A stretch of 64,000 nucleotides of DNA from Streptomyces neyagawaensis (GCF_023516595.1 NZ_JAMGBG010000008.1:62001-126000); one strand, 5' to 3'. Counted from the first letter of the stretch, positions 17,079-26,220 are shown. Translations and numbers: made by a program. Notes: generated from the letters alone by a model not told the origin.

Positions 17079-19148
17079 GTAGTGGTCGCGGGCGGCATCG
17101 GTGTCGCCCGCGTCCTCGGCGCACCGGCCCAGCATCTCCAGGGTCCGGGCCTGCCAGTGCGGAGCGCCCAGCCGCTCGAACGTCCGCAGCGCGCTGCGCA
17201 GTTGCCGGATGCCGGCGGCCCGTTCCCCGGACCGGGCCCGCGCCCGCCCCAGGAAGGCCAGCGCCCGCGCGGCCTCGTGCGGGTCGTCCACCGCGGTGAG
17301 GATCGCGTATGCCTGCTCCAAGTGGAAGACCGCCGGGGGCAGTTCGCCCGCCGCGAGGGCGATCTCGCCCAGCACGATCCGGGCCAGTCCCGTACCGCGC
17401 GGGTAGCCTGCTCCCTCCCACAGGGCGATGGCCTGCTCCACCGGGGGCACGGCCTCGGTGAGCCGTCCCGACCGGAAGTGGGCCACGCCGAGGCCGAGGA
17501 GTGCCTGGCCCTCGTCCCGGTGGTCGCCGGCGGCACGGGCCGCCTCCCGTGAGGCGGCGTACCAGGTGATCGCCTCGTCGACGCGGCCCGCGGCGCTCAG
17601 GCCGATGGCGCCGGAGTTGAGCATCTGGCGCTCGGCCTCGGCGTGTCCGGCGTGGCGGGCGGCGGCGAGTCCCAGTTCGTGGGCCTCGATCCACAGGTCG
17701 TAGAAGCGCAGGCGCAGGAAGAGGGGCCACATGGCGTCGACGAGCTGCCAGGTGAGCGTGGACCAGCGGCGTTCGGCGGCGGCGCGCAGCACGGCCATCA
17801 GGTTGGTCCGGTGACGGTCGAGCCAGGCCAGCGCACCGGTCTCGTCGTCGAAGGGTGGTTCGAGGTCGGGCCAGTGCTCGTCGGCCCGCTCCAGGGTGAA
17901 CTGCGCCGGAGTGATGAGCTGTTCGGCGCGGGTGGTGGTCGCCAGGTACCAGTCGCCGGCCCTGCGCAGTGCCTCGTCGTGCTCGTAGCCGGCGGCCTGC
18001 TGGCGGGCGTGGAGACGGACGAGGTCGTGGAAGCGGTAGCGGTCCTCGCCGAGGTCCTGGAGGAGGTGGGACTCGACGAGCACGTCGAGCAGTCCGTCCG
18101 CCTCGTCGAGGGTCAGGTCACCGGTGGCCGCGGCGAGCCGTCCGTCCAGCTCGGGGGTGGGCAGCAGCCCCAGCAGCCGGTAGAGCCGGGCCGCCGGGGC
18201 GGGCAGGGCCCGGTAGGACTCGTCGAGTGCGCCTCGCACCGCGGTCTCTCCTTCCACGGCCAGCACGGCCAGTCGGTCACCGGGGCGGGCGAGCGCCTCG
18301 GCCAGCGCGCGGAGCGGCTGTCTGGGGCGGGAGGCGAGCCGGGCGGCGGCCACGCACACCGCCAGGGGCAGCCCCGCGCAGAGGCTGACCACCGCACGGG
18401 CGGCGGCCGGGTCGTCGGCGACCCGTTCCCGGCCGACTCCTCTGATCAGCAGTTCCTCGGCCGCCTCGGGCGGCATGACCTCGACGGTGTGGAAGGCGGC
18501 GCCGTCGATGCCGAGCCCGGTCAGCCGGCGGCGGCCGGTGACGACGACGAGGCAGCGGTCCGAGCCGGGCAGCAGCGGCCGGGCCTGGGCCGCGGTGCAG
18601 GCGTTGTCGAGGAGGACGGCGAGCCGCAGCCCGGAGGTGACCGAACGCCACAGCGCGCTCTGTTCGGCGGTGTCGGCGGGCACCGGGCCGGGGTACAGGG
18701 CGCGGAGGAACCGGCCGAGGATCTCGCCGGGCGCCGCCGCGTCGGCGAGGTCGTGGCCCCGTAGATCGGCGTAGAACTGCCCGTCGGGGAAGTCACCGCC
18801 GATCCGGCGCAGCCACCGGGTGACCAGGGAGGTCTTCCCCACCCCGGCGGGCCCCGTCACGACGACCAGCCCGGTCCGGCGCGGCGACAGCCGCTCCAGC
18901 GCGGCGAGGTCGCCCTCCCGGTCGGTGAAGTGGGGCACCGCGGGGGGAAGCTGGCGGGGTACGGGCGTCGATGGGGCCGGGGGCGGCAGATGGGTGTGGA
19001 TGCCTCCGTGCACCTCGTCGGCCTGGACGACGACTCCGTGCACCCGCGCGTCCCCGCCGATGTGGTTGCCGATGGTGGCCGCGCCACCGTCCGGACCGCG
19101 TTCACCGCGTCCGGGAAGGCCGCCGAGTCCGCCCGTGCCGCCGCTCAT
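16992..19148 (-). CDS. NB-ARC/TPR (NLR-like) ATPase with N-terminal amyloid-type motif
   Basis: 718 residues from ATG 19148; an upstream GTG 19190 is possible. Residues ~27-53 (18990-19070) carry the short motif VHGVVVQADEVHGGIHTH, resembling RHIM-like bacterial amyloid signalling sequences found at the N-terminus of actinobacterial NLRs. Next come the NB-ARC ATPase (P-loop VVVTGPAGVGKTSLV, Walker B LAVLLDNAC, GLPLAVCVAAARLASRP) and a winged-helix part (YRFHDLVRLHARQQ). From ~430 to the end are TPR-like helical repeats (AITWYAASREAARAAGD, GLARIVLGEIALAAGEL). Such proteins are signal-transducing STAND switches. It is divergent from the AfsR/SARP-like gene and overlaps the small gene at 16746. 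Confidence 0.85.
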   Translation of the reverse strand: MSGGTGGLGGLPGRGERGPDGGAATIGNHIGGDARVHGVVVQADEVHGGIHTHLPPPAPSTPVPRQLPPAVPHFTDREGDLAALERLSPRRTGLVVVTGPAGVGKTSLVTRWLRRIGGDFPDGQFYADLRGHDLADAAAPGEILGRFLRALYPGPVPADTAEQSALWRSVTSGLRLAVLLDNACTAAQARPLLPGSDRCLVVVTGRRRLTGLGIDGAAFHTVEVMPPEAAEELLIRGVGRERVADDPAAARAVVSLCAGLPLAVCVAAARLASRPRQPLRALAEALARPGDRLAVLAVEGETAVRGALDESYRALPAPAARLYRLLGLLPTPELDGRLAAATGDLTLDEADGLLDVLVESHLLQDLGEDRYRFHDLVRLHARQQAAGYEHDEALRRAGDWYLATTTRAEQLITPAQFTLERADEHWPDLEPPFDDETGALAWLDRHRTNLMAVLRAAAERRWSTLTWQLVDAMWPLFLRLRFYDLWIEAHELGLAAARHAGHAEAERQMLNSGAIGLSAAGRVDEAITWYAASREAARAAGDHRDEGQALLGLGVAHFRSGRLTEAVPPVEQAIALWEGAGYPRGTGLARIVLGEIALAAGELPPAVFHLEQAYAILTAVDDPHEAARALAFLGRARARSGERAAGIRQLRSALRTFERLGAPHWQARTLEMLGRCAEDAGDTDAARDHYLRALPLTATVSADDERRVTALLDALPRP

Positions 19149-19360
19149 CCTGTCCGCCCCCGTGGTCGAATCCGAGCCCGCGACGGGCACCGACGGATGC
19201 CGCGTACATGCATCGAAGGTGCCCTACCCGCCACCGCTCCCGGATAAAGGACAAGGATCCGGCCGACAGTTCGAGGCGTGTCTGGTTTCCCAGGTGACGA
19301 GGTGTCATTCTGTGCAGTCTGCGCGGTCCTTGAACGGGTGTACCGGCGAGAGGAACGCTG

Positions 19361-22300
19361 GTGGAGATCCATGTTCTCGGCCCCGTCGGCCTCGGTGTCC
19401 AGGACGGCCGGCTCGGTCTCGGTTCCGGCAAGGAGGCGTCGGTCCTGGCTGCCCTGGCCCTGGACGTCGGCCGTCCGGTGCCGCTGGACTCTCTCGTCGA
19501 CCGGCTCTGGGACGATCCTCCGGGGCGCGCCCGGGAGAACGTCCACACCTATGTCTCCCGGCTCCGCCGGGCGATCCGGGAGGCGGCGCCGGGCCCGAGC
19601 GCCCCGGCGATCACGCATCGCACCCACACCTACACCCTGGTCGCCGCCCCCGAGACGGTCGACTGGCACCGCTTCCTCCGTCTCGCCGACCGCGCGGGAA
19701 CGGTGGCCGCCGAGGGGGACGACACCCGTGCGGCGGTGCTGTTCCGGGAGGCCGAGAGCCTATGGACGGAGCCGCTGGCCGGCCTGCCCGGCCTGTGGGC
19801 CCGGCGGGTCCGGACCGCTCTCGCGGAGAAGAGACGTGCCGTGGTCGGCGCGCGCGTCGCGGTGGAGCTGCGACTGGGCCGCTTCGCCGAGACGGCGGGC
19901 GAGCTGTCCCCGCTGGTCGACGAGTACCGTGGCGACGAGGCCCTCGCGGGCCAGTTGATGGTCGCGTACTACGGCGGCGGCCGGCAGGCCGAGGCCCTGC
20001 ACCTCTACCAGCGGGTGCGGCGGATCCTGCGCACCGAGTTCGGCACGGACCCGGGCGAGGAACTGGTCCGCGTCCACCGGCACATCCTCGCCGGGGGCCC
20101 GCCGCACGACCTCGTCCGACGGCCCGCCGAGCCACGGCCCACGTCACCGGCCGCCGTCCGGCCGCAGCGCGTGCCCGACCATCTCCCCCGGCAGGGCCCC
20201 CTCGTGGGCCGCCGCGCCGAGATGGAACGGATCCGCTCCGCGATCGACACAGCCTCGCGTGACGGCGCGGTCGTCACCCTGGAGTCCATCTCCGGGATGG
20301 CGGGCGTCGGCAAGTCCGCGCTGGCGATCCGCGCGGCCCACGAGTTCACCGGCCGCTTCCCCGACGGCTGCCTCTACGTGAATCTCCGCGCCCACGCCCA
20401 GGGCCAGGAGCCCCTCACCTCCGGGGCCGCGCTCGCCACGCTCCTGCGCCTTCTGGAGGTGCCGCCGCAGTCCATCCCCGCCGACGTCGAGGAACGCGCC
20501 GCGCTGTGGCGCCAGGCCCTCGGCCACCGCCGTGCCCTGATCATCCTCGACGACGCGGCGGGCCCGGAGCAGGTACGCCCCCTGCTGCCCGGCGCGACGG
20601 AGTGCTTCGTCCTCATCACCAGCCGCCGCCGGCTGGTGGGATTGCCGCGGGGACGCTCCCTGGCCTTGGACGTGCTGCCCACGGCCGACGCAGTCGCACT
20701 GTTCCGCGAGTGCGCCGGCCTCGACGGTCCACGGCCCCCGGGCAGGGCCGGTCAGCGGGAGGAACTGGATGAGCAGGAAGGGCGGAGGGAGCGGGAGGAG
20801 CGAGAAGGGCGGAAGGAGCGGGAGGAGTTGGAGGAGATCGTCCGGCTCTGCGGCCATCTTCCGCTCGCCATCGAGATCGCCGCCAACCGGCTGAGCGCAC
20901 ACCCCTCGTGGGACCTCTCCGTGCTGCGGGGCCTGCTGTCGCGGACCACCGACCGCCTCGCCCAGATCCGCGACGGCTACTCCGAGATCGCCCGCGCCTT
21001 CGAGGTCTCCTACCAGACCCTCTCCCCCGCCGAGCAGTCCGCCTTCCGCCTGCTCAGCCTCCATCCGGGCCCCGAGTTCGGCCCGCAGGCGGCCGCCGCG
21101 CTCCTCGGCCGGCCTCTCGACGAGACGGAACGCCTCCTGGAGTCGCTCCTGCAGTGCCACGTCCTCCAGGAACCGGTCCCGAACCGCTTCCGCTTCCACG
21201 ACCTGCTCGGCGAGTACGCGCATCTGCTGTGCGGCGCCCAGGACACCGACGAGCGGCGCGAAGCGGCCCGCGACCGACTGCTGGAGCACTACCTCCGCAC
21301 GGCGGACCACTGCGACCGGCTGCTGTACCCCCGCCGTATCCGTCTGGACCTACCCGACCCGGCCCCCGCCGCCCGGTCCGCACACCTGCCCGTGCCCCGC
21401 ACCGCCGCCGAGGCCCTCACCTGGTTCACCACCGAGCGACAGAACCTGCTGAGCGCCGAACAGCGGCTGCGGAGCCACGGGTCGTCGGCCCGGGCAGCCC
21501 TCCTCAGCCATGTCCTGGCGGGGTTCCTGGACGGCGAGTGCTACTGGACCGACGCGGTACGGCTGCACGGCGCGGCCGCCGGGTACTGGCGCGGTGCGGG
21601 GCGCCGCAAGGAGTGGTGCCGGGCCCTGCTCGACCTGTGCGCGGCGTACACGGCGACCGGGCGGTTCCCGGAGGCGGACCGGACGGCGAGGGAGGCCCTG
21701 ACCTGTGCGCGGACCGTCGGCGACGAGGACGCCCAGGCCGAGGCGCTCCGTGAACTGGGGGTGCTGCACTGGCACATGGGCCGCTTTCCCGAGGCCCTGG
21801 AGTTCCAGCGGGAGTCCCTGACGCTGTGCGCGCCCGCCGGGGACCGGTGGCGCGTGGCCCGATGCCAGAACAACATCGCCATCTGCCTGCTCTACCTGTC
21901 CGAGCACGCGGACGCGCTGTCCTGGTTCCAGGACGCGATCGAGGGTTTCGAGGCCACGGGCGACGAGCGCATGCTGGCCAAGACGCTCAACAACCTCGGC
22001 AATCTGTTCCTGCGCACCGGCGACCCGGAGCGCGCCCGACGGACGTTGGAGCGCTCACTGCGGATCGCGGAGCGCACGGGGAGCCCCTCGGACAGGGCGA
22101 TCCTCCAGATCAACCTCGCCGAGATCCACCTGCTCACGGGCAAGGCCCCGGCGGCGGTCGCCCTGTGCCGGGAGGCCCTGCCCGTCTTCCGCCGGATGGG
22201 CGCGCAGAAGAACGAGGCGATCACCCTCACCCGGCTGGGGCTCGCCCACCGGGCCCTGTCCGACGTCGACCGCGCGGCGGACCACCTCCGGCGGGCCCTG

Positions 22301-22525
22301 ACGCTGGCCAGGGACATCGGGGCGGCACTGGAGGAGGTCCAGGCCCGGCGCGCCCTCGGCGTCTGCGAGTTCGAACGCGGCCGGTCAGCCGCCGCGGTCC
22401 GCCATCTGACGGCCGCGATCGAAGCGGCGCGGCGGCTCCAGGCGGCGGAGGAGGAGGCGGGGGCCGAGGAAGAGTTGGATCGCATCCGCACGAGAGTGAT
22501 CGAGTTTGATCGATTGCGTCTGTGA
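19361..22525 (+). CDS. AfsR/SARP-family regulator: BTAD, NB-ARC, TPR
   Basis: 1054 residues from GTG 19361 after GAGAGGAA. The N-terminal OmpR-like winged helix (EIHVLGPVGLGV, VDRLWDDPPGRARENVHTYV) and the BTAD helices (AETAGELSPLVDEYRGDE, AEALHLYQRVRRILRTEFG) fill residues 1-250. The NB-ARC ATPase follows (SGMAGVGKSALAI near 310, ALIILDDAAG, GHLPLAIEIAANRLSAHP), then TPR repeats from ~700 (NNIAICLLYLSEHADALSWF, TLNNLGNLFLRTGDPERA). An unusual 28-residue Glu/Arg-rich stretch (20751-20838) interrupts the NB-ARC region just before GHLPLAI. Relatives activate antibiotic clusters, but no biosynthetic cluster adjoins it, so it may be pleiotropic like AfsR. Confidence 0.9.
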   Translation: MEIHVLGPVGLGVQDGRLGLGSGKEASVLAALALDVGRPVPLDSLVDRLWDDPPGRARENVHTYVSRLRRAIREAAPGPSAPAITHRTHTYTLVAAPETVDWHRFLRLADRAGTVAAEGDDTRAAVLFREAESLWTEPLAGLPGLWARRVRTALAEKRRAVVGARVAVELRLGRFAETAGELSPLVDEYRGDEALAGQLMVAYYGGGRQAEALHLYQRVRRILRTEFGTDPGEELVRVHRHILAGGPPHDLVRRPAEPRPTSPAAVRPQRVPDHLPRQGPLVGRRAEMERIRSAIDTASRDGAVVTLESISGMAGVGKSALAIRAAHEFTGRFPDGCLYVNLRAHAQGQEPLTSGAALATLLRLLEVPPQSIPADVEERAALWRQALGHRRALIILDDAAGPEQVRPLLPGATECFVLITSRRRLVGLPRGRSLALDVLPTADAVALFRECAGLDGPRPPGRAGQREELDEQEGRREREEREGRKEREELEEIVRLCGHLPLAIEIAANRLSAHPSWDLSVLRGLLSRTTDRLAQIRDGYSEIARAFEVSYQTLSPAEQSAFRLLSLHPGPEFGPQAAAALLGRPLDETERLLESLLQCHVLQEPVPNRFRFHDLLGEYAHLLCGAQDTDERREAARDRLLEHYLRTADHCDRLLYPRRIRLDLPDPAPAARSAHLPVPRTAAEALTWFTTERQNLLSAEQRLRSHGSSARAALLSHVLAGFLDGECYWTDAVRLHGAAAGYWRGAGRRKEWCRALLDLCAAYTATGRFPEADRTAREALTCARTVGDEDAQAEALRELGVLHWHMGRFPEALEFQRESLTLCAPAGDRWRVARCQNNIAICLLYLSEHADALSWFQDAIEGFEATGDERMLAKTLNNLGNLFLRTGDPERARRTLERSLRIAERTGSPSDRAILQINLAEIHLLTGKAPAAVALCREALPVFRRMGAQKNEAITLTRLGLAHRALSDVDRAADHLRRALTLARDIGAALEEVQARRALGVCEFERGRSAAAVRHLTAAIEAARRLQAAEEEAGAEEELDRIRTRVIEFDRLRL

Positions 22526-22655
22526 CCGGCTACAAGATCAACGATTCTGCGATCACCCGGGCGTCACCGAGCATGATTCACTAAGCTTCGGGCACGTCGC
22601 GAACAACCGTTCCGGCGTGGCACAACTGAGCGATTCATGCTCTGAGAGGTACGCC

Positions 22656-22784
22656 TTGAGAAGCACGCACAGGGCAGCACTCATCGCGCTGTCTGCACTG
22701 GGAGTAATCGCAATCGCAACGCTCACGTGCATCCCGACAACCGTCGTGATGCACAGCGGTTACTCGGCGCGGGAAACCGCCTGA
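22656..22784 (+). CDS. Possible 42-residue membrane or secreted peptide
   Basis: A TTG start at 22656 has GAGAGGT 7 nt upstream. The product has a basic start (MRSTHRAA), a hydrophobic core (LIALSALGVIAIATLTCIP) and a short polar tail (MHSGYSARETA), like a single membrane helix or a signal-peptide-like small protein. It lies 130 bp after the AfsR/SARP-like gene. In S. coelicolor afsR is followed by the small gene afsS, but this peptide does not have the AfsS repeats I remember, so no equivalence is claimed. Confidence 0.45.
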   Translation: MRSTHRAALIALSALGVIAIATLTCIPTTVVMHSGYSARETA

Positions 22785-22794
22785 TCCACCCACC

Positions 22795-22818
22795 GGGGGC
22801 GGCCATGACACCGCCCCC
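22795..22818. terminator. Bidirectional hairpin terminator
   Basis: GGGGGCGG (22795-22802) pairs with CCGCCCCC (22811-22818) around an 8-nt loop, between the small peptide gene on the plus strand and the saccharopine-dehydrogenase-like gene ending at 22825 on the minus strand. Confidence 0.65.
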
Positions 22819-22824
22819 ACCCCC

Positions 22825-24030
22825 TCAGTTCTCCACCCGCAACGCGAACTCCACCCCGTCCTCGGCCAGTTCCGTGAGCCACTTCTCCGAGCGTTCCGCC
22901 GTCTCCGCCGCGCGGAGGAGGCCCGGGGGCAGGGAGCCGTCGAGGATGTGGGTGACGCCGAGGGCCAGGGGGCGGGAGACGCAGCGGGCCATGGCGCTCT
23001 CCTCCGCCGTGCCGGTCAGGTCGAGGAGGTAGCGGCCCGACCAGCGGTCACCGGAGCCGGCGTCGACGTCGAGGGTGACGGCCAGGACGACGCGGTCCCG
23101 GTCGGTCTCCGTCATCGGGTGCCGCGCGGCCAGCTCACCGGCCAGCGCGGCGATGCGCCGGTCGTCGTCCCGTTCGAGTTCCGCGAAGACCGGGGCCCAC
23201 GCGGTGAGCCAGCCGTCGAGGCGCAGCGTGCCGCGGACGAAGGTGCGCGGTTTCCAGGCCGGCGGGAGGCCGTACTGGGCGAGGAACGACACGCTGTCGC
23301 GGTTGGGGTAGGCCTCGAAGGTCTCGCCTTTGACATCACCGCCGACATCACCGTCGACGGTGCCGTCGACGGCACCGTCGACGACGTACGGGCGGGTCGC
23401 CCGCCAGGGGCGCTCGACCGTCGTCTCCGTACCGTCCTCGATGTAGCGGGCCGGTGCGCGCAGGGCGTTCAGGACACCGGCGGGCGCCCAGCTGAAGCGG
23501 TATCGGAAGTCGTTCGGTACGGCCGGGACGCCGCCGCAGTACGAGGTCAGGGTGTACGAGGCGGCCGTGTCGGGCCCGATCGCGGCGGTCGCCCGGGCGA
23601 TCAGGCTGTGGGCGAAGAGGTGGTCGATGCCGGGGTCGAGGCCCGCCTCGGTGAGGACGGTGACGCCCGCCGCCCCGGCCGCCGGCGCCAGTTCCAGGAC
23701 CGGGTCGGAGACATAGCTGGAGCAGGCGAAGTGCGCCCGCGCCTCGACGCACGCCCCGAGCAGCGGCGCGTGCTCCGGGGCCGGGAGCATCGAGACGACC
23801 ACGTCACCCGGGGCCAGCTCGGCCGCGAGCCCCGCGCGTGTGTACGCGCGGGGCTCGGCGCGGCCCGCGAGGCCGAGGGCGGTCAGGGCCCCCTCGGCGC
23901 GCTCCTCGGTGCGGTGCCACAGCCGTACCCGGGCGGCGGTGCCGCACAGCTTCGCCAGGCCGCTGCCCGTGGAGAGGCCGGCACCGACCCAGTGGACGGT
24001 GCCGCTCGCGGGGACCGCGCCATCAGTCAT
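22825..24030 (-). CDS. Saccharopine dehydrogenase-like protein (LYS9 type)
   Basis: 401 residues, ATG 24030. The N-terminal Rossmann fold (VHWVGAGLSTGSGLAKLCGT) and the C-terminal substrate domain (VLTEAGLDPGIDHLFAHSLI, SYCGGVPAVPNDFRYRFSW) are those of the glutamate-forming saccharopine dehydrogenase/reductase family. An Asp/Gly/Val-rich stretch (VDGAVDGTVDGDVGGDVKGE, 23325-23385) is an inserted low-complexity loop built on short repeats. It overlaps the LYS1-like gene by 8 bp and is last in a three-gene operon. Together the genes would interconvert lysine plus 2-oxoglutarate, saccharopine and aminoadipate semialdehyde. Confidence 0.8.
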   Translation of the reverse strand: MTDGAVPASGTVHWVGAGLSTGSGLAKLCGTAARVRLWHRTEERAEGALTALGLAGRAEPRAYTRAGLAAELAPGDVVVSMLPAPEHAPLLGACVEARAHFACSSYVSDPVLELAPAAGAAGVTVLTEAGLDPGIDHLFAHSLIARATAAIGPDTAASYTLTSYCGGVPAVPNDFRYRFSWAPAGVLNALRAPARYIEDGTETTVERPWRATRPYVVDGAVDGTVDGDVGGDVKGETFEAYPNRDSVSFLAQYGLPPAWKPRTFVRGTLRLDGWLTAWAPVFAELERDDDRRIAALAGELAARHPMTETDRDRVVLAVTLDVDAGSGDRWSGRYLLDLTGTAEESAMARCVSRPLALGVTHILDGSLPPGLLRAAETAERSEKWLTELAEDGVEFALRVEN

Positions 24031-25078
24031 CCGGCAACTCCCTTGTAGTCAGGCCGAGTTCATGGGACGCGCGGCGGAACCGGTCGAGGCAGCGGCCCCA
24101 CGCGCCGCCGGTCCGGAAGTCCAGCAGCTGCGGCAGCAGCGCGGCGGAGAAGTCGGTGCTCGCCTCGCGGGGCAGCAGGGAGGGCAGGTTGTCGATCGCG
24201 ATCAGGTCGAGGGGTGGGTGCTCGCGCAGGCGGCGGACCGGGTGGTCCCAGTCGGTGGTGGTGTCGTAGACCGGCAGGACGTTCATGGGTGAGCCGACGT
24301 CGACGGTGACGTCGGCGAGGGTGCGCAGTCGGCGGTCCGGTTCGTCGAGGTCCTTGTCCGTGAGGAACGGCGGCACCGGGCTCGTCGTCAGGACGGTGTT
24401 GACCATCAGGTCGTGGGCGAGCAGGGCGCCCCTGTCGAGGTCACGGGTCTCGGCCACGTCCCAGCAGGTGGGCTCGACGCCGGCCTCGTCGAGCGCGGCT
24501 CGCGCACCGCTCCCGCTGCGGCCCAGGGCGCCGATCACCAGCGCGGTGAGGTCGCCCTCGGAGGCGCGCAGCCGGGCCTCCATCTCCTCCTTGGCCATGG
24601 GTACCAGCGGCGTCTCCAGGCCACCCCGGTGGTGCAGGACCGCCAGGGCCGCGCCGAGGTAGCCGGCCCAGAAGCCGAACGCGGCAAGGCGGCGGCCCTG
24701 GTCGTCCACCAGGTACTCCAGGTCCAGCAGCGCCCCGCCCCCGGCGGCGAACCTGCGCAGCAGCGCCTCGGCGCCGGGCTGGCCCTTGTAGGCGTGCCCG
24801 AAGAAGATGTGCCGGTGGGTGAGTTCGGCGGGCTCGTCGGGGAGTTCCTTCAGCCCGACGATCACGGCGTTCGACGGCGCCGACGGCCAGCGGCCGGGCT
24901 CGGTGACCTCGCAGCCCGCCTCCTCGTACGCCTCCGTCGGGAAGATCCGCTGCGGGGAGTCCTCGACGGTGATCCGTACGCCGCTCTCGACGAGCCGCCG
25001 GGCGTCGGACGGGACGATCGGGGTGCGGCGTTCGGTGGTACGGGTCTCGTGGCGGAGCCACAAGTGGCGATCGGTCAT
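24023..25078 (-). CDS. Saccharopine dehydrogenase (lysine-forming, LYS1 type)
   Basis: 351 residues, ATG 25078, start coupled to the FAD oxidoreductase (4-bp ATGA overlap). The alanine-dehydrogenase/PNT fold is visible: RHETRTTERRTPIVP at the N-terminus, then AVIVGLKELPDEP with the catalytic Lys and THRHIFFGHAYKGQ with the catalytic His pair; ALVIGALGRSGSGARAAL is the NAD site and WDVAETRDLDR follows. These are hallmarks of fungal-type LYS1. In bacteria with a saccharopine route the enzyme works on L-lysine either for degradation or for making alpha-aminoadipate or pipecolate precursors. Confidence 0.88.
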   Translation of the reverse strand: MTDRHLWLRHETRTTERRTPIVPSDARRLVESGVRITVEDSPQRIFPTEAYEEAGCEVTEPGRWPSAPSNAVIVGLKELPDEPAELTHRHIFFGHAYKGQPGAEALLRRFAAGGGALLDLEYLVDDQGRRLAAFGFWAGYLGAALAVLHHRGGLETPLVPMAKEEMEARLRASEGDLTALVIGALGRSGSGARAALDEAGVEPTCWDVAETRDLDRGALLAHDLMVNTVLTTSPVPPFLTDKDLDEPDRRLRTLADVTVDVGSPMNVLPVYDTTTDWDHPVRRLREHPPLDLIAIDNLPSLLPREASTDFSAALLPQLLDFRTGGAWGRCLDRFRRASHELGLTTRELPDD

Positions 25079-26220
25079 ACGAGGTTGGCCTCCGGGCGCA
25101 ACGCGTCGGCCGTGAAGCGGTCGACGCTCAAGGGGCTGATGTCGACGAAGGGTACGCGGCCGAGGTACAGGTCGCGGACCACCTCGCCGACCGCCGGGCC
25201 CTGGAGGAACCCGTGGCCGGAGAAACCGGTCGCGTAGAGGAAGCGGGAGCATGAACCGGCCTCGCCGATCAGGGCGTTGTGGTCCGGTGTGATCTCGTAC
25301 AGGCCGGCCCAGCCGCCCGTGCGGCGCAGGTCGAGCAGGGCGGGCGCCCGGTGTTCCATGGCCGCGTAGAGGCGGGGGATCCAGCGGTCGTGGGTGTCGG
25401 TGGCGAAGCCGGGCCGTTCGTCGGGGTCGGACATGCCGACGAGGAGGCCGGGGCCCTCGCTGTGGAAGTAGAGGCTGCTGGTGAAGTCGATCGTCATGGG
25501 CAGGTCGGGCGGCAGGCCCGGCACTGGTTCGGTGACCGCGATCTGGCGGCGCAGCGGCTCCACCGGGAGGTCCACGCCGACCATGGCGCCGACGGAGCGG
25601 GACCAGGCGCCGGCCGCGCACACCACGGTGTCGGTGACGATGCGGCCCTTGCCGGTGACCACGGCGGTGATGGTGTCCCGCCAGGTCTCGATGCCGAGGA
25701 CCTCGCAGTTGCGCAGGACGGTCGCGCCGTGGCGGCGGGCGCCCGCGGCGTAGCCGTGGACCACGGACTCGGGGGTGCAGTGCCCGTCGTCGGGCGAGAA
25801 CGCGGCGGCGAGCAGCCCGTCGGTGCTGATCAGCGGGGAGAGCCGCTGGGCCTCGGCGGGGTCGATCATGCGGCTGGGCACACCCAGGTCGTTCTGCAGC
25901 TGTACGCCGGCCTCGAACTGGGCGACCTCGTCGGGCGTCGACAGCAGGAAGAGGTAGCCGACGCGGTGGAGCCCGATGTCGTGGCCCAGGTCCTGTCCGA
26001 ACCGGCCGAACGCCTCCAGGCTGCGGGCACCGAGCTGGATGTTCAGTTCGTCGGAGAACTGTGCGCGTACGCCGCCGGCGGCCCGGGCGGTGGAGCCGGA
26101 GGCGAGTTCGTCCCGTTCGACGAGGACGACGTCGTCCACTCCTGCGGCGGCGAGATGGTAGGCGATGCTCGTGCCGATGACACCGCCGCCTATGACGACG
26201 ACCCGTGCGCTGCGGATCAC
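25075..26220 (-). CDS. FAD-dependent oxidoreductase (DAO family), possible saccharopine oxidase
   Basis: 381 residues from GTG 26220. The FAD motif VVVIGGGVIGTSIAYHLAAAG starts at residue ~7, GSTARAAGGVRAQFS and CAAGAWSRSVGAMVG are typical of the sarcosine-oxidase/glycine-oxidase (DAO) group, and GGWAGLYEITPDHNALIG with GFSGHGFLQGPAVGEVV completes the domain. It heads the coupled operon with LYS1- and LYS9-like genes. FAD-dependent saccharopine oxidases that give piperideine-6-carboxylate are known, so that is the likely role; a sarcosine- or pipecolate-oxidase-like activity is the alternative. Confidence 0.82.
   Translation of the reverse strand: MIRSARVVVIGGGVIGTSIAYHLAAAGVDDVVLVERDELASGSTARAAGGVRAQFSDELNIQLGARSLEAFGRFGQDLGHDIGLHRVGYLFLLSTPDEVAQFEAGVQLQNDLGVPSRMIDPAEAQRLSPLISTDGLLAAAFSPDDGHCTPESVVHGYAAGARRHGATVLRNCEVLGIETWRDTITAVVTGKGRIVTDTVVCAAGAWSRSVGAMVGVDLPVEPLRRQIAVTEPVPGLPPDLPMTIDFTSSLYFHSEGPGLLVGMSDPDERPGFATDTHDRWIPRLYAAMEHRAPALLDLRRTGGWAGLYEITPDHNALIGEAGSCSRFLYATGFSGHGFLQGPAVGEVVRDLYLGRVPFVDISPLSVDRFTADALRPEANLV

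Noticed and set aside
22656..22784. afsS orthologue
   Set aside because: Position is similar but the sequence lacks the repeats I associate with AfsS.
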